From the NCBI RefSeq assembly GCF_900129635.1, contig NZ_FSRB01000001.1, positions 2,271,501 through 2,335,500 on the forward strand: a stretch of DNA of 64,000 bases, given 5' to 3'. The stretch is from Singulisphaera sp. GP187 (lineage in GTDB: Bacteria > Planctomycetota > Planctomycetia > Isosphaerales > Isosphaeraceae). Below the pieces are notes generated by a model. The model made no database searches. It had not been told where the DNA came from and saw only the letters and a program-made list of their open reading frames with translations. Made by a program: the position numbers and the translations under genes. Below are positions 52,178-59,420 of the stretch, one piece after another (position 1 is the first letter of the stretch; every line of letters starts with the position of its first letter).

Positions 52178-52586
52178 TCCTGGTCGTGCCGGACAAGCCG
52201 CTGCTCCCCATCGAACCGGGTGGGGAGCAACCCAAGAGAGAATCTCCCGCCCATCGTTTTGTACCCCCCTTCGGCCGGTCAGCCTACCTCGAGCTCGGAG
52301 AGGCGTGTCTTTGTCACCCGCACTCAAATGGTTCGAGTCGTTTCAGAATCATCGCTTGCGTTGGGCGAGTCGGCGACGGAGACTGACAGGAGGGCGAAGT
52401 CATCGAATCGAAGAACGTGAATCCGCTGTTTGAGAAATCCATGGCTTTTGCAAACCGAAAAGGCGAATTCTTCCGACACTCGAACTGAATCGGTCACCTA
52501 AAACGGGACTGTGGTGATCGGACTCGATCCGCTTTTCGTCAAAGAGGCCCTCATGCGCCGATGACCAACCCATCGGAGAATCGTCC
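52178..52586. other. Intergenic region with terminator-like hairpin
   Basis: 409 bp. TGCTCCCCATC (52202-52212) and GGTGGGGAGCA (52219-52229) make an 11-bp stem with one G-U pair and a 6-nt loop, 25 bp after the stop of the frameshifted gene. No T-run follows. No gene is seen in the remainder; the CGGAG ribosome site of the next gene is at its end. Confidence 0.5.
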
Positions 52587-53240
52587 GTGCCCAATATCCG
52601 CGTCGTCCTTGCCGATGACCACAATCTCCTCCGGGCCGGCATCCGCGCCCTCCTTGAGGATCAGCAGGGAATCGAGGTCATCGCCGAGGCCGCCGATGGC
52701 CGCGCGGCGCTCGAACTGGTTGAGACGCTCCGTCCCGACATCGTCCTGATGGACATCGCCATGCCGGGATTAAGTGGGTTGGACGTGGCGGCGCGGCTCC
52801 AGCACGAGCAGTCCGAGGTCAAAGTGATCATTCTCACGATGCACAATGACGAGGCTTATGTCCGTCGCGCCATCCTGGCAGGTGCGTCGGGTTACTTATT
52901 GAAAGACTCGGACACCGAGGAACTCGGGCTGGCGTTGCGCGCCGTGGCGCGGGGAGAGACCTATCTAAGCCCGGCCGTCTCCAAACATCTCGTGGCCGAC
53001 TATCGCAGGCAGGCCGCCACGGAAACGGGGCTCGCCGGTGGTCTCACCCAGCGGCAACTCGAAGTGCTCCGTCAAGTCGCCGAGGGAAAGACCACCAAGG
53101 CGATTGCCCAAAATCTGGGCCTCAGCATCAAGACCGTCGAGTCGCATCGCACCTTGCTGATGGAACGGTTGGGCATTCACGACGTCGCCGGCTTAGTCCG
53201 TTACGCCATCCGGGTGGGGCTCATCACATCCGACGAATAG
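52587..53240 (+). CDS. NarL/LuxR family response regulator
   Basis: 217 residues with a GTG start 8 nt after CGGAG. The receiver domain shows ADDH, phosphoacceptor in LMDIAMPG, and LLKDSD. Residues 145-215 are a LuxR/GerE HTH: LTQRQLEVLRQVAEGKTTKAIAQNL and a recognition helix SIKTVESHRTLLMERL. It likely activates transcription on phosphorylation by a kinase not seen here. Confidence 0.95.
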   Translation: MPNIRVVLADDHNLLRAGIRALLEDQQGIEVIAEAADGRAALELVETLRPDIVLMDIAMPGLSGLDVAARLQHEQSEVKVIILTMHNDEAYVRRAILAGASGYLLKDSDTEELGLALRAVARGETYLSPAVSKHLVADYRRQAATETGLAGGLTQRQLEVLRQVAEGKTTKAIAQNLGLSIKTVESHRTLLMERLGIHDVAGLVRYAIRVGLITSDE

Positions 53241-53345
53241 AAGCGTGCGTCACACCGCACCGCCGCCGAGACAGAGGCCAAGAGACCGTTGCGTCTCGTT
53301 GACCTCCCGCTCGGCGGGTTTCGCCAACTTCGTCGGAAACCGGCC

Positions 53346-53828
53346 TTACTCCGAGCCGCAAGGCTGCCCGCCAAAGGCAGCGGCCATCCGCGCCTGCATC
53401 TGCTCGGGCGTAAGGTCCTCGAGGTGCTCGGCAATGGACCAATTGTGTCCGAACGGGTCCACGAGCGTGCCGTAGCGGTCGCCCCAGAACATGTCGGCCA
53501 ATGGCATCCGCACGGTCGCGCCCGCGGCGACGGCCCGGTCAAACGCGGCGTTGGCGTCGGTCACGTAGAGGTGGATCGTCACGGGCGAACTCCCGTTCGG
53601 TCCCGTCGCTCCATGTTCGGGGAACTCGTCCGCCAGGAACAGCCGCGAGTCGCCAATCTTGAGCTCGGCATGCCCAAGCTTCACCTGCCCGTCCGGCCCG
53701 GGAAAGGGCATCCGGCCCAACTCCTCCGCGCCGAAGGCCTTCTTATAAAACTCGATCGCCTCGGATGCACCTTTGACCACCAAGTGCGGAGTGATTGCGT
53801 GATGACCGGCAGGAATTGGATGAGCCAT
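53346..53828 (-). CDS. VOC family protein (PhnB/glyoxalase-like)
   Basis: 160 residues from the ATG at 53828, which has GAGGGA upstream. It has two beta-alpha-beta-beta-beta units with ITPHLVVKGASEAIEFYKKAF, LFLADEFPEHG and DRYGTLVDPFGHNWSIAEH. Metal ligand positions are plausible, but the substrate is unknown; related proteins are called PhnB-like. It is the last host gene before the integrated element. Confidence 0.92.
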   Translation of the reverse strand: MAHPIPAGHHAITPHLVVKGASEAIEFYKKAFGAEELGRMPFPGPDGQVKLGHAELKIGDSRLFLADEFPEHGATGPNGSSPVTIHLYVTDANAAFDRAVAAGATVRMPLADMFWGDRYGTLVDPFGHNWSIAEHLEDLTPEQMQARMAAAFGGQPCGSE

Positions 53829-54058
53829 GGTTCCCTCAAGATTGAAGGCTTCAGATCCCAACCTTTCCTGTTCACACGAACAGGTTTTGGGTCGGATTCG
53901 TGTTTACAAACATGGAATCGGAATCCTGTCAACGTCTGTACAGTTATTTCGAAAAAAAACGCATTATCCGCATGACGGCATGCAGATATGGCCCCCAGCA
54001 AAGCCGTGCCTCCACGGATTTCCAGTGAACAAACGACCAGAAGCAACCTCAGCCCAAT

Positions 54059-54088
54059 AAAAAACCCCTGGTTTCCCAGGGGTTTTTT
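54059..54088. terminator. Bidirectional rho-independent terminator
   Basis: AAAAAACCCCTGG / CCAGGGGTTTTTT is a 13-bp perfect stem with loop TTTC. It lies immediately 3' of the tRNA fragment on the minus strand and ends tRNA transcription there. Confidence 0.85.
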
Positions 54089-54093
54089 GTCAG

Positions 54094-54140
54094 TACACCC
54101 GGTAGGACTCGAACCTACAACCTTCGGTTCCGAAGACCGA
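54094..54140 (-). tRNA. 3' half of tRNA-Arg(TCG), a partial gene and probable attachment-site scar
   Basis: Read on the minus strand, the sequence forms an anticodon stem-loop (TCGGT / CTTCGGA / ACCGA, anticodon TCG), a 5-nt variable loop AGGTT, a T arm (GTAGG / TTCGAGT / CCTAC) and the 3' acceptor strand CGGGTGT with discriminator A. The 5' half is absent: the DNA next to it does not supply an acceptor strand or a normal D arm. A 3'-half tRNA is the duplicated core left at the distal end by tRNA-targeted integrases. Confidence 0.75.
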
Positions 54141-54298
54141 CATACCAGCAAATCCCCATGTCTTCGTGTCACTCCAACTGGCGAATTGTCAAAGGGTTGC
54201 GGCGAATTGAGGTTGCGACTAACGTCAAATAATACCACTGATTTAGCCCAGAATCAAGACGTAGAACGACAGTTAGAACGACTCTCGCAAGCGACCGC

Positions 54299-54871
54299 TT
54301 ATAGAACATCTGAACTTGAAAACGCGGCTTCCCCCGCCTGCCGACGCGCTTCCGCCCTCCTCTGACGTCGCGTTGCGTTGCCCCTCACCGCGGCTTCACT
54401 TCGCTGTGCGGGAGTGAGAAGCTTTTTCTTCTTCGCCTTAGGAGGGGGTTTGATCCGCTTGTCTTTCACGACGGTCCGGCCGAACAGGAGCAACGGCTTG
54501 GCGTCCTCTCCGAGGATGAGCACGTCGAGCGGCCCCAGGTCCCGGGACGGCAACTCCTCCATCCAAGGCCAACGCATCTCGTGGCGGTGCCTCGGTACTC
54601 GAACGAACCTAGGGGCATTCCAGGGTTGCGACCAGCGCGGCACCTCGTTGGGCCCATGCTCGATGATGACGACCTCGAGCACCGTCGCACCCCATGGGGT
54701 CAACGTCCACACACAATCGGCGGATGCTCCCCAGGGTTCCACCAGGCCGAGGACTTGCAAGCCGGCCAATGTCTCGAGCGCATGCCCGGCCGCCACAAGG
54801 TCGGCAATCGGGGACCATGCCAGGGGAGCGGCAATGATCGCTTCGAGCGCGGCGAGTTCGGGGTCTGTCAC
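54299..54871 (-). CDS. Hypothetical element protein, N-terminal winged-helix-like
   Basis: 190 residues from the GTG at 54871 that overlaps the stop of the gp10-like gene by 4 bp (GTGA). The first ~70 residues resemble a helix-turn-helix/wing (LEAIIAAPLAWSPIADLV, LVEPWGASADCVWTLTPWG). The C-terminus is very basic (PPPKAKKKKLL, NATRRQRRAEARRQAG). No family was recognised. It might bind nucleic acid. Confidence 0.62.
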   Translation of the reverse strand: MTDPELAALEAIIAAPLAWSPIADLVAAGHALETLAGLQVLGLVEPWGASADCVWTLTPWGATVLEVVIIEHGPNEVPRWSQPWNAPRFVRVPRHRHEMRWPWMEELPSRDLGPLDVLILGEDAKPLLLFGRTVVKDKRIKPPPKAKKKKLLTPAQRSEAAVRGNATRRQRRAEARRQAGEAAFSSSDVL

Positions 54872-55284
54872 GCCTTGGCCTCCCGCTCGATGCCCTTGGC
54901 CACCAGGTCCATGATCGTCGCCACGGCCTCGGGCGCCTTGGCCCTGAACGCGTTCTCCATGAAGTGCCGGCCCTCCATGTTCTTCGTCCCGAACTCCTGG
55001 AAGCCCCCGTAGAATGTCGCCCCCTTGAAGTTGTGGTCGCCGATCCGGACCTCGAGCGAGATCACCCCGCGCTTCCGTTTCGTCGCGGCCCTGATCTTGA
55101 TCGCGGCCGCCATCAGGCCCGTCTTGCGCGGAGCGGCCGTCTTGGCCGCGTCCCTGATCGGCACCAACCCTTTGCGAAGCGCCTGGCGGATCACCTTCTT
55201 GGCGAGCTTCGGCTCAAGCTCCCGGAAGGCCCGTTGGATCTCCTTCACACCGGAGACCTTGAACCTGATCGTGTTCTTGCCCAT
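54868..55284 (-). CDS. HK97 gp10-like head-tail joining/morphogenesis protein
   Basis: 138 residues from the ATG at 55284; the TTG three codons upstream is less likely. The HK97-gp10 pattern is seen as VSGVKEIQRAFRELEPKLAKK, PRKTGLMAAAIKIRA and GATFYGGFQEFGTKNMEGRHFM. In phages this small neck protein lies with the capsid genes; here it is on the opposite strand. The following 190-residue gene overlaps it by 4 bp. Confidence 0.8.
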   Translation of the reverse strand: MGKNTIRFKVSGVKEIQRAFRELEPKLAKKVIRQALRKGLVPIRDAAKTAAPRKTGLMAAAIKIRAATKRKRGVISLEVRIGDHNFKGATFYGGFQEFGTKNMEGRHFMENAFRAKAPEAVATIMDLVAKGIEREAKA

Positions 55285-55391
55285 GCAATTCAAGCCTCTC
55301 GCGCACCGGCTTACTCGCCCTTGCCTATTCTATCAGGGTAGAATGGCAATGTGTTCAGTCGTACCATTTGCTCCCGACTTGGGATGAACCC

Positions 55392-55646
55392 ATGACAGCG
55401 CAGACCGAGGAAACTCCCGAAGACGAACAGACTGCCGCCGGTTTCATGTCCCTGATCGCCCACGACTGCGACGCGCCCGAGGCCGAGAAGGACACCATCG
55501 AGTTCGAGGACATGATCGGTGGCATCCGGACGATCGGCCGGGCCGCCCACGTCGAGGATGGCGAGTTGATGGGGCCGACGATTGAGTTGGTGGGCCGTCT
55601 GGCCTATGCCGCGGGGAAGGCGATCGAGGGGAGCGACCATGCCTAA
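55392..55646 (+). CDS. Small acidic element protein
   Basis: 84 residues, strongly acidic (TEETPEDEQTAAG, EAEKDTIEFEDMIGG), from the ATG at 55392 with GGGATG upstream. It overlaps the start of the HNH gene by 8 bp, which suggests translational coupling. No family is recognised. Confidence 0.6.
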   Translation: MTAQTEETPEDEQTAAGFMSLIAHDCDAPEAEKDTIEFEDMIGGIRTIGRAAHVEDGELMGPTIELVGRLAYAAGKAIEGSDHA

Positions 55647-56010
55647 GCGCATCCCCACGTTCCGCCCGGCTTGGATGCCGAAGCCCGAGGTCAAGAAGAA
55701 GGAGGATCAGGCCCGGTATGACCGACGGCCCGAACGTCGGGAGGACAATGCGTTCTACACGGGCTCGCCCTGGCGGAAGCTCAAGACATCAAAGCTCAGG
55801 CAGGATCCGCTCTGCCAGCGCTGCAGCACGCCCGCCCGCCCGGTTGCCGCGACCATCGTCCACCACATCAAGGAACGGAAAGACTTCCCGGACCTCGAGC
55901 TCGATTGGGATAACCTCGAGAGCGTCTGTGCGTCCTGCCATGGCACCCACCACGGGTACGGGAACAAGGGACGAGCCGAGCGAGCGAGCGCGTCTGACGG
56001 CACCTCCTGA
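55639..56010 (+). CDS. HNH endonuclease
   Basis: 123 residues from the ATG at 55639. A zinc-binding pair CQRC and a late CASCH frame the HNH core IVHHIKERKDFPDLELDWDN and GTHHG. In tailed phages HNH nucleases lie beside the cos site and terminase and work in packaging. Here a terminase gene does not follow; repeat A and the capsid gene come next. Confidence 0.88.
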   Translation: MPKRIPTFRPAWMPKPEVKKKEDQARYDRRPERREDNAFYTGSPWRKLKTSKLRQDPLCQRCSTPARPVAATIVHHIKERKDFPDLELDWDNLESVCASCHGTHHGYGNKGRAERASASDGTS

Positions 56011-56028
56011 CCCACCCTCGCCCTCCTG

Positions 56029-56100
56029 ACCCCCAGGGGGGGAGGTCATTTGCTACCACCTCGAACCATCCCACCGACGCGGGCAGCGCGCACGTTTTTT
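56029..56100 (+). repeat. ~70-bp element repeat, copy A
   Basis: Starts ACCCCCAGG, continues AGGTCATTTGCTACCACC, TCCCACCG, and ends with CACGTTTTTT. It shares about 30 identical bases at its start with copy C on the minus strand. It lies between the HNH stop and the capsid gene. Confidence 0.7.
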
Positions 56101-56161
56101 GACGAAATTCGGGACCTTTTTCCTGGCGCTCTGATGCGATTGATGCGTCGGTGATTTTGAG

Positions 56162-56185
56162 CAATCAAAAATAATTCTTTGATTG
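56162..56185. repeat. AT-rich inverted repeat upstream of the capsid gene
   Basis: CAATCAAA and TTTGATTG surround an 8-nt AATAATTC spacer. The AT-rich palindrome may be a promoter or operator; no protein match is known. Confidence 0.5.
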
Positions 56186-56282
56186 GACAAAATTAACCTT
56201 TTCGAACCGAGTTGCCACGCGTACACTTGGATAGTCAGGGGTGGCCTGTGATGACCTCCCCATCGTTTGATCCAAAACGCGG

Positions 56283-57398
56283 ATGGCCTATCCCATGACG
56301 CCTCGACTGTTCACTTACTCGCGGCCCGATCAGTCAGAAGAGCGCTCGCTCCCGCACCACGAGCCTTCTCAACGCGGGAAATACTCCCTCGCGAGGGCGC
56401 TTCGCGAGGCGAGGGACCACACCAACGGGGTCATCACGGGCCTCGAGCGCGAGGTCTCCGACGAGATTGCGCGGCGGACCGGTAGGAATGTTCGGGGCTT
56501 CCTTGTGCCCTGGGACGTGGAAGTCCGGGCCCTGTCGACGACCACAGGCGCCGGGGGAATCCCGACGATCCTCTCCGGGGCGATGATTGACGTGCTCCGG
56601 GCCAAGATGATTTGCGGGATGCTCGGCGCCCAGGTTCTCCCCGATCTGACCGGTGGCCGTTTCTCCATCCCCAAGAAGACGGCAACCGTCTCCCTCGGCT
56701 GGATGGGCGAAGGCGGGGACGCTCCCGCCGACGAGCCCGTGGTTGACGCGCAGGTCCTCTTCACCCCGCGCACGACCGGCGCCTACGTCGACGTGACGCG
56801 CAAGGCGATCGACTCCATTCCCAACGTCGATGAGGTCATCATCGGGGACCTGCTCGGGGCGATCGCCAACGAGGTTGACCGAGGGGCGCTGAACGGCCTC
56901 GGGAATAACAACCAACCCCTCGGCCTGGCTCAGAATCCTGGCGTGGCCGAGGTCTCATTCGGCGCGAACGGGGGGGCTCCGACCCTGGCTCTACTCGCCG
57001 CGATGGAGCAAACCGTAGGCAACGCGAATGCCGACCTCGGCAAGCTCGCGTTCGCGACGACTCCCAACGGTCGGGCCAAGCTTCGCCAGACTGAGAAGGT
57101 GGCGACGTCCGGGAAAATGCTCTGGACCGACTCCAACACCGTCCTCGGCTATCCGGCCGTGGCGTCGAACCAACTCCCCAGCAACTTGACCCACGGATCC
57201 GGGACCGGCCTTTCCCCCATCGTCTTCGGCAACTGGGCCGACCTGGTTATCGGCCTCTGGGGACCGGTCGACATCCTCGTGAACCCCTACATGTTCTCGA
57301 CCTCCGGCTTCACCCGGTACCGGGGACTGCAAGACGTCGACGTCATGCTTCGTCACAACGAGTCGTTCGCCATGGCTCCGGACATGGTCACGACCTGA
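56283..57398 (+). CDS. HK97-fold phage major capsid protein
   Basis: 371 residues. The N-terminal ~75 residues look like a scaffolding or delta domain, rich in charged helix. The HK97 fold follows, with GFLVPWDVEVRALSTTT, then the capsid P- and A-domain strands (LGWMGEGGDAPADEP, VDVTRKAIDSI, NEVDRGALNGLGNNNQPLGL) and a C-terminal SFAMAPDMV. No ribosome site is evident before the ATG at 56283 or the one at 56295, so the start is uncertain. It is the first gene of the plus-strand structural set. Confidence 0.9.
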   Translation: MAYPMTPRLFTYSRPDQSEERSLPHHEPSQRGKYSLARALREARDHTNGVITGLEREVSDEIARRTGRNVRGFLVPWDVEVRALSTTTGAGGIPTILSGAMIDVLRAKMICGMLGAQVLPDLTGGRFSIPKKTATVSLGWMGEGGDAPADEPVVDAQVLFTPRTTGAYVDVTRKAIDSIPNVDEVIIGDLLGAIANEVDRGALNGLGNNNQPLGLAQNPGVAEVSFGANGGAPTLALLAAMEQTVGNANADLGKLAFATTPNGRAKLRQTEKVATSGKMLWTDSNTVLGYPAVASNQLPSNLTHGSGTGLSPIVFGNWADLVIGLWGPVDILVNPYMFSTSGFTRYRGLQDVDVMLRHNESFAMAPDMVTT

Positions 57399-57457
57399 CC
57401 GCACTCGATCGCCCACGACTGATCGAATCCTTTTCCCCAACCCCGAGAGGGTGAGTC

Positions 57458-57700
57458 ATGCAGACGGTTCTAGTGAAGCTGACCAGGGACCATGTGCTGG
57501 TTGGCAGCCATGTCCACGTTGCAGGCGATGTCGTCGACGTCCCCCTGGAGATGGCGATCCGGTTCGTCGAGTCGACCGCTGGCGAGTTCGTTGACGCGCG
57601 GCTGTCACAGGCCCTGGGTGTCCACAAGGATCTCCCGTGGGACAAGAAGGCCGAAGCCGTGGCGGCTCTGGTCGACATGCTCGGCCCGGCCGCCAACTGA
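57458..57700 (+). CDS. Small module-family element protein 1
   Basis: 80 residues with GAGAGGGTGAGTC before the ATG. Its first ~40 residues form one copy of a module (VKLTRDHVLVG...AGDVVDVPLEMAIRF) also found in the next two genes. The C-terminal half is helical. It sits directly after the capsid gene, where head decoration or connector proteins are usual. Function is not known. Confidence 0.7.
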   Translation: MQTVLVKLTRDHVLVGSHVHVAGDVVDVPLEMAIRFVESTAGEFVDARLSQALGVHKDLPWDKKAEAVAALVDMLGPAAN

Positions 57701-57715
57701 TCGGGAGGTGAGACC

Positions 57716-58135
57716 GTGTCGAAGCTACGACTGATCCTGAAAGAAAACCCCCTGGGACTGGTCTTCAACGGCCGGCTCGGCAAGCACGGGGATGTCGTCA
57801 ACGTTGAGCCGGAGCTCGCCGCGGAACTGCTCGAGGCCAAGGCCGCGGTGTTGATGACCCGAGTGAAGATCACCCGGGCCAACGTTCTTGTCGGCAACCG
57901 GGTCTGCGCAGCCGGCGACCTGGTGGACATCACAGACGAGCTCGCCAAGCGGCTCATTGAGGGCAAGGTGGCGACCGTCGCCCCGGTCAAGATCACGGCC
58001 AAGGCTGTCACTGTCGATGGCCGGAGCTATGCCGCCGGCAAGGTGGTCGAAACCACGGCCGATCAAACCCGCGTTCTGATCACGGGCGGACTCGCGGAAT
58101 ACGCGGGCGAGGCGGTTTGGTCCAGCAACCAGTGA
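57716..58135 (+). CDS. Three-module element protein 2
   Basis: 139 residues from a GTG start with GGGAGGTGAGACC upstream. Three successive ~40-residue copies of the module lie at about 1-45, 48-88 and 90-132, including VKITRANVLVG, AGDLVDITDELAKRLIEGK and VKITAKAVTVDGRSYAAGK. This resembles short phage structural proteins annotated as DUF7210-like, but the triplicated form is unusual. It is likely a decoration or connector protein. Confidence 0.72.
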   Translation: MSKLRLILKENPLGLVFNGRLGKHGDVVNVEPELAAELLEAKAAVLMTRVKITRANVLVGNRVCAAGDLVDITDELAKRLIEGKVATVAPVKITAKAVTVDGRSYAAGKVVETTADQTRVLITGGLAEYAGEAVWSSNQ

Positions 58136-58147
58136 GGTCATCAAGTC

Positions 58148-58516
58148 ATGACGAAGGTCAAGTTTCTCAAAGATGTGACCATCAGAGGCCAGAGCTACAA
58201 GCCAGGCCAGGCCGCCGACATTGACGACGATCATGCCGCCAAGCTTTCCCGATCGGGCGGCATCGAGCCTCTTCCCGGGTTGACCGGGAGCCGAGCCAAT
58301 CCGGCCATGAGGCAGGTTCGCTTCCTCAGACCAACCAAGGTCGACGGTCGGAACCATGGCGCCGGCGCGTACGTCGAGCTCGAGGAGCGCAAGGCCGAAG
58401 CGCTCCGGGCCGCAGACGTCGTCGTGTTCCCTGGCGAGTCGGGTTGGACCGGCGACACAACTCGCCGGAACGGCCCCGGCCGGCGCGAAAACGCATCCAT
58501 CAATGGCAAGGGGTAA
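58148..58516 (+). CDS. Two-module element protein 3
   Basis: 122 residues with TGAGG upstream. Two module copies are seen, VKFLKDVTIRG...KPGQAADIDDDHAAKL and VRFLRPTKVDGRNHGAGAYVELEE. The C-terminal part is rich in Arg and Gly. It closely follows the other two module genes, pointing to one functional set. Confidence 0.7.
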   Translation: MTKVKFLKDVTIRGQSYKPGQAADIDDDHAAKLSRSGGIEPLPGLTGSRANPAMRQVRFLRPTKVDGRNHGAGAYVELEERKAEALRAADVVVFPGESGWTGDTTRRNGPGRRENASINGKG

Positions 58517-58520
58517 GTCG

Positions 58521-58751
58521 ATGACATCGCCCGAGGTTGAACCCCAGAGATCGCCCTACGCGACCGTCCTGGAGGCCGCCGGTTACACCCGGGTCTCGAC
58601 CCGGACAATCCGCCGGGCGATCACCTCGGGACGTCTGACGGCCCACCGCGTAGGAGTCCGAGTCCTGATCCGCTACGCGGACCTCGACACGTTCGTAACC
58701 GCCGGGGGAGAGTCACCCCCGGCATCCACCATTCTTCCTGCTCAGGAGTGA
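58521..58751 (+). CDS. HTH (excisionase/MerR-like) DNA-binding protein
   Basis: 76 residues with AAGGGG before the ATG. The helix-turn-helix pattern STRTIRRAITSGRLTAHRVG and a trailing ADLDTFV match excisionase or MerR-type DNA-binding domains. It sits in the structural gene run, so it may regulate the tail genes. Xis function would normally accompany an integrase, which is not seen here. Confidence 0.8.
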   Translation: MTSPEVEPQRSPYATVLEAAGYTRVSTRTIRRAITSGRLTAHRVGVRVLIRYADLDTFVTAGGESPPASTILPAQE

Positions 58752-58753
58752 CC

Positions 58754-59095
58754 ATGTCTCTGACCCGTGAACAGTTCCTTGCCGCCGAGTTGCCCCGCAA
58801 GAAGGTCACCCTCCCCGATGGTGGCGAAGTCTACGTCCGGACCCTCACCGCGGCCCAGCGCGAGGAGTGGGAAGCCTGCTTGAGCGACACCGAGGGAGCG
58901 CGGGCGAAGGGGCTGATTCGGGCCTCGCTTGTCGCCCTGACCGTGTGCGATGAGCACGGGGCCACGCTCTTCACCAAGGCCGACGTTCCTGCCCTCGCCG
59001 AGAAGTCGGCCCCGGTCATCATCCGACTCTTCGAGGAGGCGAGTGAGTTCAACAGCGTCACCAAGGCCGACGTTAACGAGCTGGAAAAAAACTGA
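58754..59095 (+). CDS. Tail assembly chaperone G
   Basis: 113 residues from the ATG at 58754 with AGGAG 6 nt upstream. The protein starts LTREQFLAAELPRKKVTLP and ends NELEKN at the TGA. Its fold and place before the tape-measure gene match phage tail assembly chaperones. The final codons GAA AAA AAC TGA contain the slippery heptamer A AAA AAC at 59086-59092, which shifts some ribosomes to the -1 frame to make the longer GT product. Confidence 0.85.
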   Translation: MSLTREQFLAAELPRKKVTLPDGGEVYVRTLTAAQREEWEACLSDTEGARAKGLIRASLVALTVCDEHGATLFTKADVPALAEKSAPVIIRLFEEASEFNSVTKADVNELEKN

Positions 59096-59418
59096 GGTGC
59101 CAGCCCCTCCGTCTCTTCAGCTTCCGGCTGGCGCGGGAGCTGAAGATGACTCGTCGCGAGCTGATGGCTCGCCTGGGTAACGACGAGTTCAAGGAGTGGC
59201 TGGCAGTCGAGCGAATCTACCCGTTCGAGGATGGTTACTGGCAGGCCGCACAGATCGCCTTCACCACGGCTCGAGCGGCGGGCGCGAAGGGGGTCAAGTT
59301 CGAGCACTTCCTTCCCCAGAAGGCGAAGGCCGAGAGCAGGCCGGCAACTGGAATCAGGGTGGGCGCCGGGGTGTTGGACCGGATCAGGCGAGCGAAGAGT
59401 AAGCATGCGGAGGCTTGA
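59092..59418 (+). CDS. T extension of tail assembly chaperone GT (-1 frame)
   Basis: After slipping at A AAA AAC, the frame reads LRCQPLRLFSFRLARELK then MTRRELMARLGNDEFKEWLAVERIYPFEDGYW, about 108 residues more. The pattern resembles the gpT region of G/GT chaperones (a short Arg-rich helix, then a segment with EWxxxxxIxPFxD). The combined GT protein would have about 221 residues. A separate start at 59146 is possible but unlikely. Confidence 0.82.
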   Translation: MRCQPLRLFSFRLARELKMTRRELMARLGNDEFKEWLAVERIYPFEDGYWQAAQIAFTTARAAGAKGVKFEHFLPQKAKAESRPATGIRVGAGVLDRIRRAKSKHAEA

Positions 59419-59420
59419 GC

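Noticed and set aside
53681..54238. Minus-strand ORF reading through the tRNA fragment and terminator
   Set aside because: Its sequence includes translated tRNA (SSEPKVVGSSPTG), and it overlaps the VOC gene in another frame.
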